A stretch of 64,000 nucleotides of DNA. Source: Chitinophagaceae bacterium 26-R-25. Its GTDB lineage: Bacteria > Bacteroidota > Bacteroidia > Chitinophagales > Chitinophagaceae. A program made the position numbers and the translations under genes. Positions 60,681 through 64,000 of this stretch are shown here, piece after piece (position 1 is the first letter of the stretch; every line of letters starts with the position of its first letter). The stretch is taken from the NCBI GenBank assembly GCA_029906195.1, contig JARWSJ010000004.1, forward strand, positions 186,001-250,000, in the 5' to 3' direction. A model generated the notes under the pieces. That model was not told where the DNA came from and did no database searches. It worked only from the letters and a program-made list of their open reading frames with translations.

Positions 60681-62048
60681 TCAAAATCCAAAATTCAGCA
60701 ACTCATCAAAACTTATCGTCTGTTGCTCACCGCTAGATAGATTCTTAATGTTTACTTTCTTTTCTTCAAGTTCTTTGCTGCCCAGTATCACGATGTAAGG
60801 AATTGCTTTCTTCTCTGCGTACTTGAACTGCTTGTCAAACTTGCTGTTTTCGTGGAAGAGCTCACTGCGAATGCCTTTGCTGCGTAGTTGTTGCGCCAGT
60901 TGAAAGGCTGCATTGCTCTCAGCTTCTCCCAGGTTGAAAAACAAAACCTGCGTTCCTGTGTGTACATCAGAAGGGAACAAGTTTAGCTCTTCCATCACGT
61001 CATAAATTCTGTCCACACCAAAGCTGATACCTACACCCGGAACATTTGGAACACCAAACAAACCTGTGAGGTCATCATATCTGCCACCGCCGCCTATGCT
61101 GCCCATGTTGGCACCAACAGCTTTGATTTCGAAAATAATACCAGTGTAGTAATTCAAACCACGTGCAAGTGTAAAGTCAGTAACGATCTGACTTGTAGTG
61201 GATGTCAGGCGACTATTTGAAAGCAAATAGTTGATTTCATTCAAACCTGCTTTACCTGTTTCAGTGTCGCCAATCAGTTTCGACAACGCTTCAATCTTTT
61301 CTTCGTTGGAGCCTTCAATGTTTAGGTATTGCTCTATAGTATTGATCTGCTCTGCGTTTAAACCACGCTGTTGCAGTTCTTCTTTTACTTTTTCAATTCC
61401 AATTTTATCAAGCTTATCAATTGCGATGGTAATGTCGATCATTTTATCAGCGCCGCCGCAAATTTCGGCCAATGCCGCTAAAACCTTTCTGCTGTTGATT
61501 CTTATTTCAACAGGGATATTTAGTTTCTCAAAAGCACCTGCATAAATATTGGTGAGCTCCACTTCATTCAACAAACTTTTACTTCCTACCACGTCTGCAT
61601 CGCACTGATAAAACTCGCGGTAGCGGCCACGTTGCGGACGATCAGCTCTCCACACCGGTTGTATTTGATAACGCTTGAAAGGCATTGGCAATAGTGAATA
61701 ATTCATTGCCACATATCTAGCAAAAGGAATGGTCAAGTCATAACGCAAAGCTCTTTCAGTAAGATTCTTGTCATTCTTACCCAACAAAACATTTTCAAAA
61801 GCCGCTTTGGCTTTATCAATATTTTTCGAATCACTCAAGCCGTTATTCAATATTTTGAAAATGAGTTTATCACCCTCTTCACCATATTTTCCCATCAATG
61901 TTTCAAGGTTTTCCATTGCCGGTGTTTCCAGCGGTTGAAATCCATACAGTTCAAATATGTTGCGAATTGTATTAAAAATGTAATTGCGTTTACGAACTAC
62001 TTCCGCACTAAAATCTCTCGTTCCCTGCGGTAAAGAAGGCTTGCTCAT
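60681..62048 (-). CDS. hisS: Histidyl-tRNA synthetase
   Basis: The 455-residue class II synthetase begins SKPSLPQGTRDFSAEVVRKRNYIFNTI, has motif 2 (YQIQPVWRADRPQRGRYREFYQCDADVVG), the HisA motif LARGLNYYTGIIFE, motif 3 with GGGRYDDLTGLFG...GISFGVDRI, and the C-terminal anticodon-binding domain (TQVLFFNLGEAESNAAFQLAQQLRSKGIRSEL). It charges tRNA-His. The first ATG is used. It is preceded upstream by the phosphatase gene on the opposite side of a repeat element. Confidence 0.97.
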   Translation of the reverse strand: MSKPSLPQGTRDFSAEVVRKRNYIFNTIRNIFELYGFQPLETPAMENLETLMGKYGEEGDKLIFKILNNGLSDSKNIDKAKAAFENVLLGKNDKNLTERALRYDLTIPFARYVAMNYSLLPMPFKRYQIQPVWRADRPQRGRYREFYQCDADVVGSKSLLNEVELTNIYAGAFEKLNIPVEIRINSRKVLAALAEICGGADKMIDITIAIDKLDKIGIEKVKEELQQRGLNAEQINTIEQYLNIEGSNEEKIEALSKLIGDTETGKAGLNEINYLLSNSRLTSTTSQIVTDFTLARGLNYYTGIIFEIKAVGANMGSIGGGGRYDDLTGLFGVPNVPGVGISFGVDRIYDVMEELNLFPSDVHTGTQVLFFNLGEAESNAAFQLAQQLRSKGIRSELFHENSKFDKQFKYAEKKAIPYIVILGSKELEEKKVNIKNLSSGEQQTISFDELLNFGF

Positions 62049-62096
62049 TGAAGTTTATTTGTGTATTCTTTCTAATTATTAAAGTCTTGTTGTTAT

Positions 62097-62195
62097 TGCT
62101 GTGTACGATGTGCGAACTACGATGGACGAAAGCGTTTCGGGTGCATCATTACAATGAATTTCGTACATCGTCCTCCGTACATCCCACGTCTCACA
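62097..62195. repeat. Inverted word-repeat element (GTACGATGTGCG words)
   Basis: Left arm 62101-62130 (GTGTACGATGTGCGAACTACG), right arm 62159-62195 (CGTACATCGTCCTCCGTACATC). It lies upstream of hisS and overlaps the stop of the phosphatase gene by 5 bases. Confidence 0.75.
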
Positions 62196-62649
62196 CCTTA
62201 TGCCTTTCCACAATCATCTCACACGCTTCCTCTATCAACGCATATACTTTGTGATATCCCGGTTCTGTTCCATACCAGGGATCGGGCACATCCATGTTTT
62301 TTCCCGGATACAATTCGTTCAACAATAATTCTACTTTGCTTTCATCGAATTTATTTTTTGCAATGCTCCGCATATCGCTCACCACATCTTCCGCCATTGC
62401 ATATATTTTGTCGAACTTATCAAAATCGTCTGCCACGAATCTTCTTGAACGCTGTGCACTGATATCAATGCCATTCATCAGCGCCACTTTTTGTGACAAT
62501 GGATGAGGTGCTTCTCCAACATGATAACCATTTGTACCTGCGCTATCAACACGCCAGTCCAGTCCTGCGCTCGCTGCTTTGTCTTGTAAAATTCCTTCCG
62601 CTAATGGGCTCCGGCAAATATTGCCCAGGCATACCATCAAGATATTCAT
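62191..62649 (-). CDS. Low-molecular-weight protein tyrosine phosphatase
   Basis: The 152-residue protein has the P-loop CLGNICRS (Cys7, Arg13) near the start and the general-acid Asp in DVPDPWYG. The middle has the NGIDISAQRSRRF motif. It dephosphorylates tyrosine-phosphorylated proteins. In many bacteria such enzymes oppose Wzc-type kinases of polysaccharide clusters, but here it lies 7 kb away, and the Wzz-like protein lacks a tyrosine cluster, so no functional link is claimed. A repeat element overlaps its stop. Confidence 0.94.
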   Translation of the reverse strand: MNILMVCLGNICRSPLAEGILQDKAASAGLDWRVDSAGTNGYHVGEAPHPLSQKVALMNGIDISAQRSRRFVADDFDKFDKIYAMAEDVVSDMRSIAKNKFDESKVELLLNELYPGKNMDVPDPWYGTEPGYHKVYALIEEACEMIVERHKV

Positions 62650-62663
62650 GGGCGCAAAGATAG

Positions 62664-62792
62664 GAAAACGCCTAACGCTAAACGCCTAACGCTTAACGCT
62701 GGTCCCCGAATGATTGAATAACTGAGTAACTGAATAACAGAATAACTGATGAGCCTAAAACTGCGTTCAGCGTTAGGCGTTCGGCATTCAGC
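62664..62792. repeat. Nested word-repeat element (CGTTAGGCG outer, ACTGAATAACTG inner)
   Basis: Outer left arm 62667-62702 (CGCCTAACGCTAAACGCC), outer right arm 62762-62792 (GCGTTCAGCGTTAGGCG). Between them lies a half-element of ACTGAATAACTG words (62709-62753). One family is thus inserted in the loop of another. Confidence 0.8.
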
Positions 62793-62889
62793 AAATTTTT
62801 TTATGGAATAATTCCGCCCCCGCATCTCATTATTAAGAACACAGCGCTGGTTTGTACAAAACGAATTTTCCCAAGTAAAACATACTATT

Positions 62890-63717
62890 ATGAATGCTAA
62901 TTCAATTTTACACAGTGATGTGCTTGACATACTATTTGAAAACCGTAACAAGCAATATGGCGCATACACATTAAGGAAAGAATACAATAAAAGGCTGATG
63001 ACTGCTATTGGAGGAATGTTTTCGCTGGTGGCGATTGTTGTGGGTTGTCTGTCTTTTAAAGCGAAGGAAAAACCTACTGTATTTATTGCAGAAGGGCCGG
63101 TTGTAACTCTTGCCGCAGATCCAACTCCACCTCCTCAAAAAAAGGACCCTATGCCAAAACTAAAACCCAAAATGGACGCAGGAGCGCTTAAACAAAATAT
63201 TGCTACGATTCAGAACACGGCTCCAATAATAGCAGAAACCGAGACGACTGTACCGCCTGTTGAGGCAATGGAAAACAAGGCAATAGGCACCGAAACAAAA
63301 GAAGGTAATCCCTCTGATGGCACCGTGCCACCGCAAGGCAATGGGACCGGTACCGGCACTGGAAATGATAACGTGACAACGCCGCCCGTTGCGGAAGATA
63401 ACAGCATCCACCAGTTTGTCGAGAACATGCCCGAGTTTCCTGGTGGCACAAGCGCGATGATCCGTTTTCTTAAAAAGAATCTGCGCGAGATCACAAATGA
63501 AGAAGAGCGCTCCATTAAAGTGCTGGTTCGCTTTATAGTTGACAAAACAGGTTCCGTAACAGGATTTGAAATAGTAGGCTCAGGCGGAGAGGAATATGAT
63601 AAAGAAGTTTTAAGAGTGGTGAAAAAAATGCCGCACTGGAAACCTGGTTCTCAAAATGGCAATCCTGTAAATGTGTACATGACCTTGCCGGTGGTGTTTC
63701 AAACAGAGCAGGAATAG
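62890..63717 (+). CDS. Energy transducer TonB
   Basis: The 275-residue protein has the Bacteroidota TonB start (NSILHSDVLDILFENRNKQYGAYTLRKEYNKRL), one membrane helix (about residues 40-58), a proline- and lysine-rich periplasmic region (PTPPPQKKDPMPKLKPKM), and the TonB C-terminal domain (FVENMPEFPGGTSAMIRFLKKNL...VGSGGEEYDKEVLRVVKKMPHWKPGSQNGNPVNVYMTLPVVF). It passes proton-motive energy from ExbB-ExbD to outer-membrane receptors. ExbB/ExbD are not in the window. The spacer to the left holds a nested repeat. Confidence 0.95.
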   Translation: MNANSILHSDVLDILFENRNKQYGAYTLRKEYNKRLMTAIGGMFSLVAIVVGCLSFKAKEKPTVFIAEGPVVTLAADPTPPPQKKDPMPKLKPKMDAGALKQNIATIQNTAPIIAETETTVPPVEAMENKAIGTETKEGNPSDGTVPPQGNGTGTGTGNDNVTTPPVAEDNSIHQFVENMPEFPGGTSAMIRFLKKNLREITNEEERSIKVLVRFIVDKTGSVTGFEIVGSGGEEYDKEVLRVVKKMPHWKPGSQNGNPVNVYMTLPVVFQTEQE

Positions 63718-64000
63718 TACTTTGAAATATCTGAAATATACTTTGGATGATGGATCAATAACCCCTATTTAAACCCTCAGCCATTGCGGTCAGCCGGTAA
63801 GTTAATTGCCGTGCTGGCCGCATAGCTCGTTTTGGGGACAAAAGCTGATATAGGTTTTCACAATAATATAACGTAGTTGCACGACCAATCTTAACTGTTT
63901 GATTGCGTATTTTTTTAATATAATAAACCACAAAAATTCCCACGTAAAGGGATGGCGCACAATAAAAAATGGTAAAATCTAAAGAAGGAAATATAAAATT
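63718..64000. other. Terminal stretch with a strong hairpin
   Basis: 283 bases to the window edge. At 63786-63821 GCGGTCAGC plus CGGTAA pairs with TTGCCG plus GCTGGCCGC (one bulged T, 5-base loop), a 15-pair GC-rich stem in AT-rich surroundings. No T-run follows, so it is not a simple terminator. A short open frame starts at ATG 63969 and runs off the window; it is too short to judge. Confidence 0.6.

Noticed and set aside
62154-62462. Open frame of 102 codons on the plus strand inside the phosphatase gene
   Set aside because: It is antisense to a certain gene and begins within a repeat arm.
63969-64000. Start of a gene at the right edge (MVKSKEGNIK)
   Set aside because: Ten codons are too few to judge; no promoter match was found before it.

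Overview
The window looks like chromosome of a Bacteroidota bacterium, most likely of the Chitinophagaceae type. Pointers are: a primary sigma factor of the short Bacteroidota form (30719-29850), -7 elements of the form TAnnTTTG instead of sigma-70 boxes, few Shine-Dalgarno sequences, a giant secreted protein ending in a type IX secretion sorting domain, a SusC-like plug motif, and genes for the dialkylresorcinol half of flexirubin-type pigments. No rRNA, tRNA, CRISPR array, insertion sequence or prophage was recognised.

Layout. 1-6.5 kb: the end of nusG with its terminator, a membrane protein, a three-gene envelope cluster (two LVIVD-repeat proteins that look like halves of one family plus an outer-membrane barrel-like protein), then rplK-rplA-rplJ-rplL. 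The usual nusG-rplK adjacency is broken, and rpoB does not follow rplL. 6.7-12 kb: a divergent pigment locus, with ACP, active ketosynthase and inactive ketosynthase-like partner on the minus strand, and a zinc-ribbon membrane protein, DarA-like and DarB-like proteins on the plus strand. 12-31 kb: housekeeping and stress genes (purQ, two DsbD-type proteins, an ECF sigma factor, uvrA, a 1-Cys peroxiredoxin, dinB, a Crp-like regulator, rimM, rpsP, ffh, rpoD). 31-40 kb: START-like protein, LptF/G permease, Tat-lipoprotein superoxide dismutase, cation efflux, a MuiA-like protein carrying a TonB-plug-like insertion, M20 peptidase, S4 protein. 40.4-46.8 kb: a 2128-residue modular secreted esterase-like protein. 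46.9-55.8 kb: a surface polysaccharide cluster. 56-63.7 kb: RNA modification genes (rluA- and rluB-like, rlmN), a PcaF/PaaJ-like thiolase, hisS, a low-molecular-weight phosphatase and a TonB protein.

The most striking unexplained structure is between the genes. About twenty intergenic regions hold long, usually inverted arrays of 7-14-base words. At least a dozen unrelated word families are used, yet the architecture is shared: an arm of iterated words, a 20-150 base core that often holds a classical terminator hairpin, and the reverse-complement arm. One 32-base arm occurs in four exact copies. The arms often begin exactly at stop codons, and in several genes they supply the stop codon or the last codons. 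I do not know a named element with this description.

The genes otherwise form ordinary small operons. All functional calls are from reading the sequence, with no database search.
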